From Pseudarthrobacter phenanthrenivorans Sphe3 (lineage in GTDB: Bacteria > Actinomycetota > Actinomycetes > Actinomycetales > Micrococcaceae), in NCBI RefSeq assembly GCF_000189535.1, contig NC_015145.1:3906001-3970000 (forward strand): 64,000 bases of DNA, given 5' to 3'. Of the stretch, positions 25,679 to 33,883 are shown in pieces. The translations under genes were made by a program, and so were the position numbers. Below the pieces are notes generated by a model, which saw only the letters and a program-made list of their open reading frames with translations, searched no databases and was not told the origin of the DNA. Each line of letters begins with the position of its first letter. Within the stretch, counting starts at the first letter, position 1.

Positions 25679-26953
25679 GTGACGGACACCCACCCCACAA
25701 CCTCCAGCCCCCAAGCACCCCGCAGCAGCATCAAGTACATCCTGATGCTGGGCGCCCTGGCCGCTCTTCCGGCCGTCACCACCGACATGTACCTGCCCTC
25801 ACTGCCGGCGGTGGTGCAGGATCTTGAAACCACCCAGGCCGCAGCCCAGCTGACTTTGTCCGGAACCCTCCTCGGCGGCGGCATAGGCCAGCTGGTCATC
25901 GGCCCGTTCTCAGACCGGTTCGGCAGGCGCCTGCCGCTGCTCATCGGCATCTCGCTGCACGTTGTGATCTCACTGCTCTGCTCCATCACGGCCACCATCG
26001 AAACGCTCACCCTGCTGCGTGTCCTTCAGGGCTTCTTCAACGCCGCGGCGGCCGTGGTGGCCATCGCCGTCATCCGCGACCGCTTCACCGGCTCCACAGC
26101 GGCCCGCCTGCTGTCGCGCCTGATGCTGGTGATCGGCGTCGCTCCCCTCTTTGCCCCCACCGTCGGCCAAGCCGTGGCGGGAGCCTGGCAGTGGCGTGCC
26201 GTCTTCTATGTCCTGGCACTCATCGGCGTCGTCCTGGTGGCCATCGTCTGGAAGTTCATGCCCGAAACGCTGCCGGAGGGCAGCCGCAGCCCGGGCCGTC
26301 CGCGGTATGTTGCCGGCGCCTACTGGTCACTGCTTCGGGACAAGCACTTCATGGCGCTGGCCGTTATCCCCGGCCTCGGACTGGCCCTGATCATGAGCTA
26401 CGTGGTTGGCTCCCCCTTCGTCTTCCAGGACGAATACGGCTTCACCGAGCAGCAGTTCGCCCTCGCCTTCGCACTTAACGGTGCCGCCCTGGTCCTTTCG
26501 GCGCAGCTCAACGCAACCCTGGTTCGTAAGTTTCCACCGGTCCGCCTTCTGCGCACCGCCGTCCTTGTCCAACTGGTCCTTGCCCTGCTCCTGTTGGCGG
26601 CGGTGGCCACAGGCACCGGGGGCGTATGGGGGCTGATGGCAGGGCTCTGGCTCGTCCTGGGCGCGCAGGGAATGATCCCGGCCAACGCCTCTGTCCTTGC
26701 CCTGCATAACTACGGGCATATGGCCGGTACCGCTGCAGCCGTAATTGGTGCCCTGCAGTCCGGCGTGGCCGGCCTGGTGAGCCCGCTTGTGGGGTTGCTC
26801 GGCGGAAACGCCCTCTCGATGGTAGGTGTCATGATCGGCAGCTGTGTTCTCACAGTGCTGGTCCTGGCGCTCGGGACGCCTGCCTACCGTCGGGGCGGCT
26901 GGCCGGAGCATACAGCCCGTGGTGATGATGAGCGGGTTGCTGCCGACGGATAA
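25679..26953 (+). CDS. MFS drug exporter, Bcr/CflA type
   Basis: 424 residues with 12 predicted membrane helices. The N-terminal signature is LPAVTTDMYLPSLPAVVQDL (Asp in helix 1 region typical of Bcr/CflA), and the A-loop is GPFSDRFGRRLPLL; motif C-like LMLVIGVAPLFAPTVGQAVAG follows. It is a proton-driven exporter of drugs or metabolites. The GTG start at 25679 has no ribosome site; TAGGTA ends 7 bp upstream, suggesting a leaderless mRNA. It converges with the cardiolipin synthase gene. Confidence 0.92.
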   Translation: MTDTHPTTSSPQAPRSSIKYILMLGALAALPAVTTDMYLPSLPAVVQDLETTQAAAQLTLSGTLLGGGIGQLVIGPFSDRFGRRLPLLIGISLHVVISLLCSITATIETLTLLRVLQGFFNAAAAVVAIAVIRDRFTGSTAARLLSRLMLVIGVAPLFAPTVGQAVAGAWQWRAVFYVLALIGVVLVAIVWKFMPETLPEGSRSPGRPRYVAGAYWSLLRDKHFMALAVIPGLGLALIMSYVVGSPFVFQDEYGFTEQQFALAFALNGAALVLSAQLNATLVRKFPPVRLLRTAVLVQLVLALLLLAAVATGTGGVWGLMAGLWLVLGAQGMIPANASVLALHNYGHMAGTAAAVIGALQSGVAGLVSPLVGLLGGNALSMVGVMIGSCVLTVLVLALGTPAYRRGGWPEHTARGDDERVAADG

Positions 26954-26980
26954 CCGGCCGGAGGAGCCCTTTGGACTCGA

Positions 26981-28456
26981 CTACTGGACCGTGGCCGTCA
27001 ACCTGGCCACGTTGTCCACGTATCGTGCAGCGAGCGGCCGGTTGAGCCAGTCCACCAGTTGCAGCTCGTGCGAGATATCCCGGTATGTGTCCTCCACCGC
27101 CCGCATCTTGGTGACAATGTCCTCACCGAGCAGCATGACCGACACCTCCAGGTTCAACGAAAAGGAGCGCATGTCCATGTTGCTAGAGCCAAGGACGGCA
27201 ACCTCGTCGTCAATGGTGAAGTGCTTGGCATGGAGCACGAACGGCGCCTTGTAAAGGTAGATTCGGACCCCGGCCCTCAGCAGCGCCTCATAGTAGGACT
27301 GCTGGGCATGGTGCACCAGGAACTGGTCCCCCTTCTCCGATACGAACAGTTCCACGTCCACCCCTCGCTGGGCAGCGGTGGTGATGGCGTAGAGCAGCGA
27401 ATCGTCCGGCACGAAATAGGGGCTGCAGATCGAGATCCGGTGCTGGGCCGAGTAGATGAGCGTGTTGAAGAGCCGCAGGTTGTTCTCGGTAATGAACCCC
27501 GGCCCGCTGGGAACAACCTGCGCCGTAACCTTCCCCGGATGCAGGTTCGAGGGCAGCTGCAGCTGGTGTTCCAGGGACTCGTCCGTTTCGCTCAGCCAGT
27601 CGGTGGCGAAGACGACGTTCAGGGTTGTGACGATCGGCCCCTGGAGGCGGGCCATCAGCTCCACCCATTCCCTGCCGGCCTTGCGGTGGCGGGGATTGTT
27701 GTAGGAGGGTTCGATCAGGTTCTGCGAGCCGGTGAAGGCGATTTCGCCGTCGATCACCATGATCTTGCGGTGGTTCCGCAGGTCCGGCCGGCGCCACTGG
27801 CCGTGGATGGGCAGGAGCGGAAGCATGCGCTTCCACTGGATCTTGCCCGCGCGCAGCCGTTTCAGCAGTTTCCGGTATCCCTTAACCCGGAGGGTGCCGA
27901 TGTGGTCGAAGAGCACCCGCACTTCAACCCCGCGCTCGGCGGCTTCCTCCAAGGCGGTGAGAAGCTCATCGGTGATGTGGTCCGTGCTCATGATGTAGAA
28001 CTCGGCGTTGACGAACTTCTCGGCCTTCCGCACGGCCTTGGTCATTTCCAGGATGGAGTCCGGATAGCCGGGGATCAGGTCCACGGTGTTTCCGTCCACC
28101 ATGGGCACCGATCCCAGCCGCCGGTTCAATTCCGCCGCGGACTTCACCCATTCGGGTCCCGGGTAGTCGCTTTCTACCTCGGCCAGCGAGGAGATCCCCG
28201 CGCGCACCCGTTCGTTGACCTGCTGCTGCTGTTCCCGGCGCCGGCTGGAGAGCCTGAAGTTGCCGAACAGCAGGAACAGGATGATCCCCACGAACGGGAC
28301 GAAGAAGATGCCCAGCAGCCATGCCATTGCCGTGGTGGGGCGCCTGTTTCCCGGAATGATCCCCAGCGCCAGGACGCGGATAACCAGGTCGGCGATGCCC
28401 AGCACTACCACCACCCACATTGGCGCGGTGCCGGCAAGCGAAAATGGCCACAACAA
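26981..28456 (-). CDS. cls: Cardiolipin synthase (phospholipase D superfamily)
   Basis: 491 residues. Two membrane helices lie at ~13-33 and ~43-65 (PLD_N region), then two HKD domains: H229-K231-D236 (NHRKIMVIDGEIAFTGS) and H409-K411-D416 (LHAKHFTIDDEVAVLGSSN). It condenses two phosphatidylglycerol molecules into cardiolipin at the membrane. The TTG at 28456 is the assumed start; a GTG or ATG slightly downstream (ATG at ~28420) is possible because no strong ribosome site is visible. It is divergent from pabC. Confidence 0.93.
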   Translation of the reverse strand: MLWPFSLAGTAPMWVVVVLGIADLVIRVLALGIIPGNRRPTTAMAWLLGIFFVPFVGIILFLLFGNFRLSSRRREQQQQVNERVRAGISSLAEVESDYPGPEWVKSAAELNRRLGSVPMVDGNTVDLIPGYPDSILEMTKAVRKAEKFVNAEFYIMSTDHITDELLTALEEAAERGVEVRVLFDHIGTLRVKGYRKLLKRLRAGKIQWKRMLPLLPIHGQWRRPDLRNHRKIMVIDGEIAFTGSQNLIEPSYNNPRHRKAGREWVELMARLQGPIVTTLNVVFATDWLSETDESLEHQLQLPSNLHPGKVTAQVVPSGPGFITENNLRLFNTLIYSAQHRISICSPYFVPDDSLLYAITTAAQRGVDVELFVSEKGDQFLVHHAQQSYYEALLRAGVRIYLYKAPFVLHAKHFTIDDEVAVLGSSNMDMRSFSLNLEVSVMLLGEDIVTKMRAVEDTYRDISHELQLVDWLNRPLAARYVDNVARLTATVQ

Positions 28457-28551
28457 TGAAATAAACCCCCGGAGGATGGGCTCCCGGCGGACCGTTTCCA
28501 GCCAGGCACTCCGCCCAGCTTATCCGTGCGGTGCGGCACTAAGCTGGAGCC

Positions 28552-29481
28552 ATGACTTCTCCGGCTTCCGTGGTTCTCGTTTTCCTCGATCCTGATTTCC
28601 CGGACGGCAGGCTGGCCGACGCTTCCAAGCCCCAGCTCCTGGTCACCGACCAGGGCGCCACCCGCGGGGACGGCATCTTCGAGACCATGCTGGCGGTGGG
28701 CGGCACGGTCCGGAAGCTCCAGGCGCACCTGGACCGCCTGGCCGGCTCCGCAGCCGCGCTCGACCTGGTGATCCCAAGTGAGCAGGAGTGGCGGCGCGCC
28801 ATCACCCATGCTGTCGCCCAGCACCGTTCGCAGCACCCGCCCGCCTCGGCCGCGGCGGACGAACTGGTGGTCAAGCTGGTGGTGACCCGCGGTGTCGAGG
28901 GTGCGTCCGCACCCACCGCCTGGGTCCAAGCATCACCGGTCGGGGCCGGCGCCCGGCGCCAGCGTGAGGCCGGCATCGACGTCATCCTCCTGGACCGCGG
29001 CTATGACAGCGGCGCAGCCGAGCGCGCCCCCTGGCTGCTGCTGGGCGCCAAGACGCTGTCCTACGCCGTGAACATGGCGGCGTTGCGCCACGCCCAGAAA
29101 CAGGGCGCTGACGACGTCATTTTCATCTCAACCGACGGCCGCGTCCTGGAAGGGCCCACTTCCACTGTCCTGATGGCCCACGCAGGGACGTCCGACGACG
29201 GCACTTCCGTTAAGCGCCTCATCACACCGCAACTGGACAGCGGCATCCTGCCCGGAACCTCCCAGGGCGCGCTGTTCGCTGCTGCCAAGGCGGCGGGTTG
29301 GGAACTTGGCTACGGCCCGCTGGAGCCGCAGGACCTGCTGGATGCCGACGCCGTATGGCTGATTTCCAGTGTCCGCCTGCTGGCGCCGGTGAACCGGATC
29401 GACGGCAAGGAAGTGGGTACCGCGTCCGTCCAGAAAGAGCTCACCGCGGAACTGAACGAGCTGTTGGCGGGCATACAGTAA
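28552..29481 (+). CDS. pabC: Aminodeoxychorismate lyase, PabC-like
   Basis: 309 residues of the PLP fold-type IV family: TDQGATRGDGIFETMLAVGG near the N-terminus, the PLP lysine in LLGAKTLSYAVNMAALRHA, GADDVIFISTDGRVLEGPTSTVL, and the C-terminal VWLISSVRLLAPV. It would split aminodeoxychorismate into p-aminobenzoate and pyruvate, completing the pathway started by the PabB fusion at 14712. A branched-chain or D-amino-acid aminotransferase activity is the alternative. TAAGCT lies 6 bp before the ATG. Confidence 0.88.
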   Translation: MTSPASVVLVFLDPDFPDGRLADASKPQLLVTDQGATRGDGIFETMLAVGGTVRKLQAHLDRLAGSAAALDLVIPSEQEWRRAITHAVAQHRSQHPPASAAADELVVKLVVTRGVEGASAPTAWVQASPVGAGARRQREAGIDVILLDRGYDSGAAERAPWLLLGAKTLSYAVNMAALRHAQKQGADDVIFISTDGRVLEGPTSTVLMAHAGTSDDGTSVKRLITPQLDSGILPGTSQGALFAAAKAAGWELGYGPLEPQDLLDADAVWLISSVRLLAPVNRIDGKEVGTASVQKELTAELNELLAGIQ

Positions 29482-29549
29482 GGACGCACCCGGATCCAGG
29501 TCCTTTGCACCCTAGGCTCCTGCGGGACAGTGCCCGTAAGGTGTGGTTC

Positions 29550-30014
29550 ATGGACTCGCAGACGCAGCCGAAAGACCACCTGACCTTTGACGAATGCTGG
29601 GAACTCCTGGAAAACGACGCGGTGGGGCGCCTCGCCCTGGTGGTTGATGGCCATCCTGAAATCTTCCCCGTCAATTACGTGGTGCACCGCCGCAGCATCG
29701 CCTTCCGCACCGCCGGCGTCACCAAGCTCTGGAGTGCGCTCTCGGAGCGGCCGGCGGCGATGGAGATCGATGGGTACGATCCCCATACCGAAGAGGCCTG
29801 GAGCGTAGTGGTGCGCGGAAACACAGAGGTGATGGAAGACCAGGAGGACAAGGACGCGGTGGACAGCCTGGGGCTGGAGCCGTGGCAGCCGGGGGAAAAG
29901 GCGAACTACATCAGGCTCTCAGCCCAGGTTCTCACGGGCCGCCGCTTCAAGGTGAACCGGCCCGATATCTGGAGCACCCGGGCGCAGGATAAGCGCCGGG
30001 CATCCTTCGAGTAG
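29550..30014 (+). CDS. Pyridoxamine 5'-phosphate oxidase-like flavin-fold protein
   Basis: 154 residues from the ATG at 29550. It has the split-barrel pattern of small nitroimidazole-resistance/PPOX-like proteins: LTFDECWELLENDAVGRLALVVDGHPEIFPVNYVV, then IAFRTAGVTKLWSAL, and ends with a TGRRF motif. These bind FMN or F420 and reduce or bind small molecules; the substrate is unknown. TAAGGT ends 7 bp before the ATG and there is no ribosome site, so the mRNA is probably leaderless. Confidence 0.85.
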   Translation: MDSQTQPKDHLTFDECWELLENDAVGRLALVVDGHPEIFPVNYVVHRRSIAFRTAGVTKLWSALSERPAAMEIDGYDPHTEEAWSVVVRGNTEVMEDQEDKDAVDSLGLEPWQPGEKANYIRLSAQVLTGRRFKVNRPDIWSTRAQDKRRASFE

Positions 30015-30032
30015 CAGCGGCTGCGGCCTCTA

Positions 30033-30749
30033 CTAACGCCCTGAGACTGCCACCTCGCGTGAAAGCTGCGCCTCCAGGCCGGACAGCAGGATGGCAAGCC
30101 CCTGGTCGAGTTCGGCGGAACCGTCGTACTCGGCCAAGGCCGGGGCCAGGGCACGGAGCCTGGGAAACTCCTTGGCCGGAAGACGGTGCAGCCCAAGCCG
30201 CAGCAGTACTTCGTTTTCCTCCGGGTCCACCACGAATTCCTGCAGTTCGTTGAGGATGTGCCCGTAGAGGAATCCGTAGTAGGCGCGGTAGACGTGGAGG
30301 GCGCCCGCGGGGCTGAACCCTGCCCCCACCAGCAGGGACAGGATCTGCTCCAAGGGGCGCAGCGTTCCGAGCGGGCGCAGGCCCAGCGGCGTGGACAGTG
30401 GCCTGGTCACCAGCAGTGGTACGACGTTGGGATGCTCCAGCGCCAGCGTTCGCAGACTGTGCGCTATGTGGCGCAATTGGGCCTTCCAGTCCGGGTCCTC
30501 GGGCTGGATGGAGAGTTTGTTGAGCACCAGTTCCGTGACTCCGTCGAGCAGCGCCGCCCGATTCTCCGCGTACCGGTAAAGGCTCATCGGATCGCGGTCC
30601 AACTCCTGGCCTAGACGGCGCATGGTCAGTGCATCCAGCCCCTCATTGTCAAGCACCTCAAGCGCCTTTGCGAGCACGAGGTCCCTGGTCAGCGGGGCTT
30701 TTCGCCTGTAACCGGCCTTGGTCGGTTTGGGGGAGGCCATGGTTTCCAT
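30033..30749 (-). CDS. TetR-family regulator
   Basis: 238 residues from the ATG at 30749 (the ATG at 30740 is also possible; the longer frame upstream runs through the operator). N-terminal helix-turn-helix: LTRDLVLAKALEVLDNEGLDALTMRRLGQELDRDPMSLYRYAENRAALLDG, typical of the TetR/TetR_C branch. The C-terminal part is a helical ligand pocket. A 13-bp palindrome lies ~70 bp upstream, so autoregulation is likely. The target is unclear; the nearest divergent gene is the small ORF at 30965. Confidence 0.92.
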   Translation of the reverse strand: METMASPKPTKAGYRRKAPLTRDLVLAKALEVLDNEGLDALTMRRLGQELDRDPMSLYRYAENRAALLDGVTELVLNKLSIQPEDPDWKAQLRHIAHSLRTLALEHPNVVPLLVTRPLSTPLGLRPLGTLRPLEQILSLLVGAGFSPAGALHVYRAYYGFLYGHILNELQEFVVDPEENEVLLRLGLHRLPAKEFPRLRALAPALAEYDGSAELDQGLAILLSGLEAQLSREVAVSGR

Positions 30750-30799
30750 CCTGGCTAGCAGCAAGTCCGCAGGGGTTAATCCAAACGCTTGCCTGATGT

Positions 30800-30829
30800 G
30801 TAGTCTACGGGTAAAGTCTACAGTGTAGA
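30800..30829. promoter_or_regulatory. Likely TetR operator
   Basis: TCTACAGTGTAGA (30817-30829) is a perfect 13-bp palindrome, preceded by the related GTAGTCTAC (30800-30808). They lie 50-80 bp upstream of the TetR start, between it and the divergent small gene. Confidence 0.65.
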
Positions 30830-30964
30830 TGCGGCATTGACACGTCCCATAGTCCGTGGTCATAGCGGGCTTCATCCACAACCCCCATTGCCCTGTGCAC
30901 GGCATTGAGGTTGGCTGCTGTAGCCGAACGGCGGCACCACCGCACTTAGCGAAGGGAAGCCGTC

Positions 30965-31219
30965 ATGGCACATTCGCAGTTTGATCTTTTCCTCAAAGAA
31001 GCCACCTACGTCGACCAGGCCTCGGAATCCACGCTCGACAGCGACCGGCTGTACGGCCTGTACACGAGCTGGTGTTTCATCAACCAGCAAAAGCCGCGCC
31101 CTGAGTCAACTTTCTGGTCAGCAATGAACCACCGGGTTGCCCCCGGCCACAATGGGCTCCGCATGAAAGGCCCGGCCGCTGCCGATTACATCATGGCCAG
31201 CTACCCCGGGCTCGTCTAG
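30965..31219 (+). CDS. Small hypothetical protein
   Basis: 84 residues, soluble. It reads as a small helical domain: DSDRLYGLYTSWCFINQQKP and STFWSAMNHRVAPGHNGLRMKGPAAADYIMASYP. This arrangement resembles the winged-helix accessory pieces found with replication or phage primase proteins, but the similarity is too weak to name. The ATG at 30965 has GAAGGGA upstream. It is followed by a terminator, so it is a single-gene unit divergent from the TetR gene. Confidence 0.7.
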   Translation: MAHSQFDLFLKEATYVDQASESTLDSDRLYGLYTSWCFINQQKPRPESTFWSAMNHRVAPGHNGLRMKGPAAADYIMASYPGLV

Positions 31220-31242
31220 GAGCCCTTCCCGCAAGGAATTCC

Positions 31243-31284
31243 GGCGCGGACCGCAGCCTCACGACAGGCGGTCCGCGCCTTTTC
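31243..31284 (+). terminator. Rho-independent terminator
   Basis: GGCGCGGACCGC (31243-31254) pairs with GCGGTCCGCGCC (31268-31279), followed by TTTTCTG. It ends the small gene at 30965-31219. Confidence 0.88.
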
Positions 31285-31436
31285 TGTTTGCGGGCTGGCC
31301 GTCCTTCTTGCCGGCGGATCCGCCGTCGTACCTTCACGGGAGGTGCTGAGCCTACCCGCGGCGCCTTGCACGGTTCAGTTACGCAACATGACGACGGCGG
31401 CGGTGCGGCTCACGGCGGCAAGTGTTACGTTTTTGC

Positions 31437-31525
31437 GGAGTAATGAGTACCGGCGCCAAGCCCTGACTGGCCGGTCGGCAACCCTCCTTCCGCGGCGGGG
31501 TGCCTCAGGTGAATACTCGGCATAT
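31437..31525 (+). ncRNA. SAM riboswitch (SAM-IV type)
   Basis: The order ATGAGTACCGGCGCCAAGCCC, GGCAACCCTCC, GGGGTGCCTCAGGTGA matches the conserved core of SAM-I/SAM-IV clan riboswitches, closest to the actinobacterial SAM-IV form. P1 is GAGTA (31445-31449) with TACTC (31514-31518). It lies 42 bp before a methionine/sulphur operon, where rising SAM would switch expression off. The stretch 31285-31436 holds the promoter region but no gene. Confidence 0.82.
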
Positions 31526-31566
31526 CGACCGATTCGAGTTGCAAGCGTGAGAGAAGGAGATCCGTC

Positions 31567-31845
31567 GTGTCTGACGCACCTGCCCCTGAAGAGAAACTGT
31601 CCTACCGCTTGATCAGCGGACCGGACAACCGTGAATTCTGCGAACGGATCTCCAACGCCCTGACGGAAGGCTATGTGCTCCACGGCAGCCCGGCGGCAAC
31701 CTTCAACGGCACCAGCGTCATCGTCGCCCAGGCCGTGGTCCTGCCCGCAGCCATCGCTTCCGCCGACGCCGCAGTGGCCGACGCCGTGGATGACCTTGAA
31801 GCTGCAGGCGACGACCTCGAGTTCGACGGCGAGGGCCACGCATGA
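31567..31845 (+). CDS. DUF1737-type small protein
   Basis: 92 residues from a GTG with GAGAAGGAGA upstream. The N-terminal part (YRLISGPDNREFCERISNALTEGYVLHGSPAATFNG) has the DUF1737 pattern of a short YxLITG... domain; the C-terminus is Ala/Asp-rich and acidic. The biochemical role is not known. It is the first gene after the SAM riboswitch and overlaps the rhodanese gene by 4 bp (ATGA). Confidence 0.8.
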   Translation: MSDAPAPEEKLSYRLISGPDNREFCERISNALTEGYVLHGSPAATFNGTSVIVAQAVVLPAAIASADAAVADAVDDLEAAGDDLEFDGEGHA

Positions 31846-32252
31846 GCTACGCCGGAGACCTGACCCCGCAGGAGGCCTGGGAGAAGCTCCAGCAGGGTGC
31901 TGTGCTGGTGGACGTTCGCACCGAAGGCGAATGGGCGCACATCGGCATCCCCGATACCAAAGCCACGGACAACGATCCCCTCTTCATCCAGTGGTCCTTC
32001 CCGGGCGGCATCCAGAACCCGGACTTCATCAACGACCTCACGCAGCAGGCGCCGGAGGACCGGTCAACCGAGCTGGTGTTCCTGTGCCGTTCCGGCCAGC
32101 GTTCCATTGCCGCGGCAATTGCCGCCACCCAGGCGGGATTCACCTCCTACAACGTCCTGGAGGGCTTCGAAGGCGAGCCGGACCGCTACGGCGAACGTAC
32201 CGTCAACGGCTGGAAGAACCGCGGCCTGCCCACCAACCTGGGAAAGAACTAA
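31842..32252 (+). CDS. Rhodanese-like sulphurtransferase
   Basis: 136 residues, a single rhodanese domain: VLVDVRTEGEWAHIG and the active-site loop LCRSGQRS with Cys82. A longer loop between (DTKATDNDPLFIQWSFPGG) is typical of the group found next to metZ. It would carry a persulphide on Cys82, perhaps supplying sulphur to the sulphhydrylase encoded next. Overlaps its upstream neighbour (ATGA); the metZ GTG immediately follows its stop. Confidence 0.92.
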   Translation: MSYAGDLTPQEAWEKLQQGAVLVDVRTEGEWAHIGIPDTKATDNDPLFIQWSFPGGIQNPDFINDLTQQAPEDRSTELVFLCRSGQRSIAAAIAATQAGFTSYNVLEGFEGEPDRYGERTVNGWKNRGLPTNLGKN

Positions 32253-33461
32253 GTGACCTTCAACGAAGACGCCGCCGGCTGGAGCCCCGACACCCAGGCC
32301 GTCCGCGGCGGATTGGACCGCACCAACTTCCAGGAGACCAGCGAGGCTGTCTTCCTGAACTCCGGGTTCGTGTACGAATCCGCTGCAGCCGCCGAACGAG
32401 CCTTTACTGGCGAGGACGAGCGCTTTGTCTACTCCCGCTACGGCAACCCTTCCGTAGCCACATTCCAGGAGCGGCTCCGGCTTTTGGAAGGCACGGAGGC
32501 GTGCTTTGCGACGGCGTCCGGCATGTCCGCCGTTTTCACCGCCTTGGGTGCCTTGCTGGCGGCCGGTGACCGCGTTGTGGCTGCCCGCTCGTTGTTCGGT
32601 TCCTGCTTCGTGATCCTGAACGAGATCCTGCCGCGCTGGGGCGTGGAGACCGTATTTGTGGACGGACCGGACCTGGAGCAGTGGCGCGCAGCGCTCTCCC
32701 AGCCCACCACTGCCGTCTTCTTCGAGTCGCCGTCCAACCCCATGCAGGAGATCGTGGACATCGCCGCCGTCAGTGAACTGGCCCATGCGGCGGGGGCGAC
32801 AGTCGTCGTCGACAACGTCTTTGCCACTCCCCTGCTGCAGCGCTGCGGCCAGTTCGGCGCGGACGTGATTGTGTACTCCGGAACCAAGCACATTGACGGC
32901 CAGGGCCGGGTGCTCGGCGGCGCCATCCTGGGCACCAAGGAGTTCATCGACGGCCCCGTGAAGCAGCTCATGCGCCATACCGGGCCCGCCCTGTCCGCCT
33001 TCAACGCCTGGGTGCTCACCAAGGGCCTGGAAACGATGGCCCTGCGCGTCAACCACTCTTCCGCCACAGCCCTTCGTCTCGCCGAGTGGCTGGAGCAGCA
33101 GCCTGCCGTGAGCTGGGTGAAGTACCCGCTCCTGAAGTCACATCCGCAGTATGAGCTCGCCGCCAAACAGATGAGCGCCGGCGGGACCGTCCTCACCCTC
33201 GAGCTGGCGCCTTCCGGCGGGCGTTCCGGCAAGGAAGCCGCCTTTGCGCTGCTGGACGCCCTGAAGATCATCGACATCTCCAATAACCTCGGCGACGCGA
33301 AGTCCCTCATCACCCACCCGGCCACCACCACGCACAGGGCGATGGGTCCGGAGGGGAGGGCTGCGATCGGGTTGAGCGACGGCGTGGTGCGCCTGTCCGT
33401 GGGGCTGGAGGACGTGGACGACCTGATCGGAGACCTGGAGCAGGCGCTCAAGCAGATCTAG
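32253..33461 (+). CDS. metZ: O-succinylhomoserine sulphhydrylase
   Basis: 402 residues of the Cys/Met-metabolism PLP family. Key parts are RYGNPSVATFQERLRLLEG, the phosphate-binding ATASGMSAVFTALGALL, FFESPSNP, VVDNVFATP and the PLP lysine Lys212 in YSGTKHIDGQGRVLGG. It makes homocysteine from an activated homoserine and sulphide in the cytosol. The YSGTKHIDGQGR context is that of MetZ rather than cystathionine gamma-synthase (which usually has SxTKYxxGH). Its place behind a SAM riboswitch and a rhodanese fits methionine synthesis. Confidence 0.94.
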   Translation: MTFNEDAAGWSPDTQAVRGGLDRTNFQETSEAVFLNSGFVYESAAAAERAFTGEDERFVYSRYGNPSVATFQERLRLLEGTEACFATASGMSAVFTALGALLAAGDRVVAARSLFGSCFVILNEILPRWGVETVFVDGPDLEQWRAALSQPTTAVFFESPSNPMQEIVDIAAVSELAHAAGATVVVDNVFATPLLQRCGQFGADVIVYSGTKHIDGQGRVLGGAILGTKEFIDGPVKQLMRHTGPALSAFNAWVLTKGLETMALRVNHSSATALRLAEWLEQQPAVSWVKYPLLKSHPQYELAAKQMSAGGTVLTLELAPSGGRSGKEAAFALLDALKIIDISNNLGDAKSLITHPATTTHRAMGPEGRAAIGLSDGVVRLSVGLEDVDDLIGDLEQALKQI

Positions 33462-33465
33462 CTGG

Positions 33466-33765
33466 TCATGCTTCCGTGCGGAGCGCCACCCCTACCACGT
33501 CACCTGCATCGATCCCGGCTTTGTTCCTGACGGACTTCTTGACGGGCAGGAGATACGAGCCTTTCTGGCTGTCCGGAAATAATGAGGTCTGCCAGGAATG
33601 GCCTGCGATCTCCGCAGTAACCCTTACTGACCCAAAAGCCTTGCTGGCACCGGCAGTTTGAGCACGGATATCGTCAGCGATATCCGCAGGCAGGGTCACG
33701 AAATGCCAACCGGCTTCCCCTGGATAGAGCCACAGCTCCGCTTTAAAGGAATACGACGCCGTCAC
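33466..33765 (-). CDS. DUF1905 domain protein
   Basis: 99 residues: YSFKAELWLYPGEAGWHFVTLPADIADDI, then FGSVRVTAEIAGHSWQTSLFPDSQKGSYLLPVKKSVRNKAGIDAGDVV. This is the DUF1905 pattern, a small beta-barrel with no known activity. The GTG start at 33765 has CATACT ending 6 bp upstream and no ribosome site, so it may be leaderless. It converges with metZ (4 bp between stops). Confidence 0.88.
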   Translation of the reverse strand: MTASYSFKAELWLYPGEAGWHFVTLPADIADDIRAQTAGASKAFGSVRVTAEIAGHSWQTSLFPDSQKGSYLLPVKKSVRNKAGIDAGDVVGVALRTEA

Positions 33766-33883
33766 GCGCTGAGTATGGCACGATCGCGACCTTCGAATAA
33801 AGCTGCCAAAGAAGTCTTGGAGGTTCCCCAGGAGGCAGGCCAGCCGCCCTCAAAATGTCAGACCCCCGGTAGAGGATGTTTCC

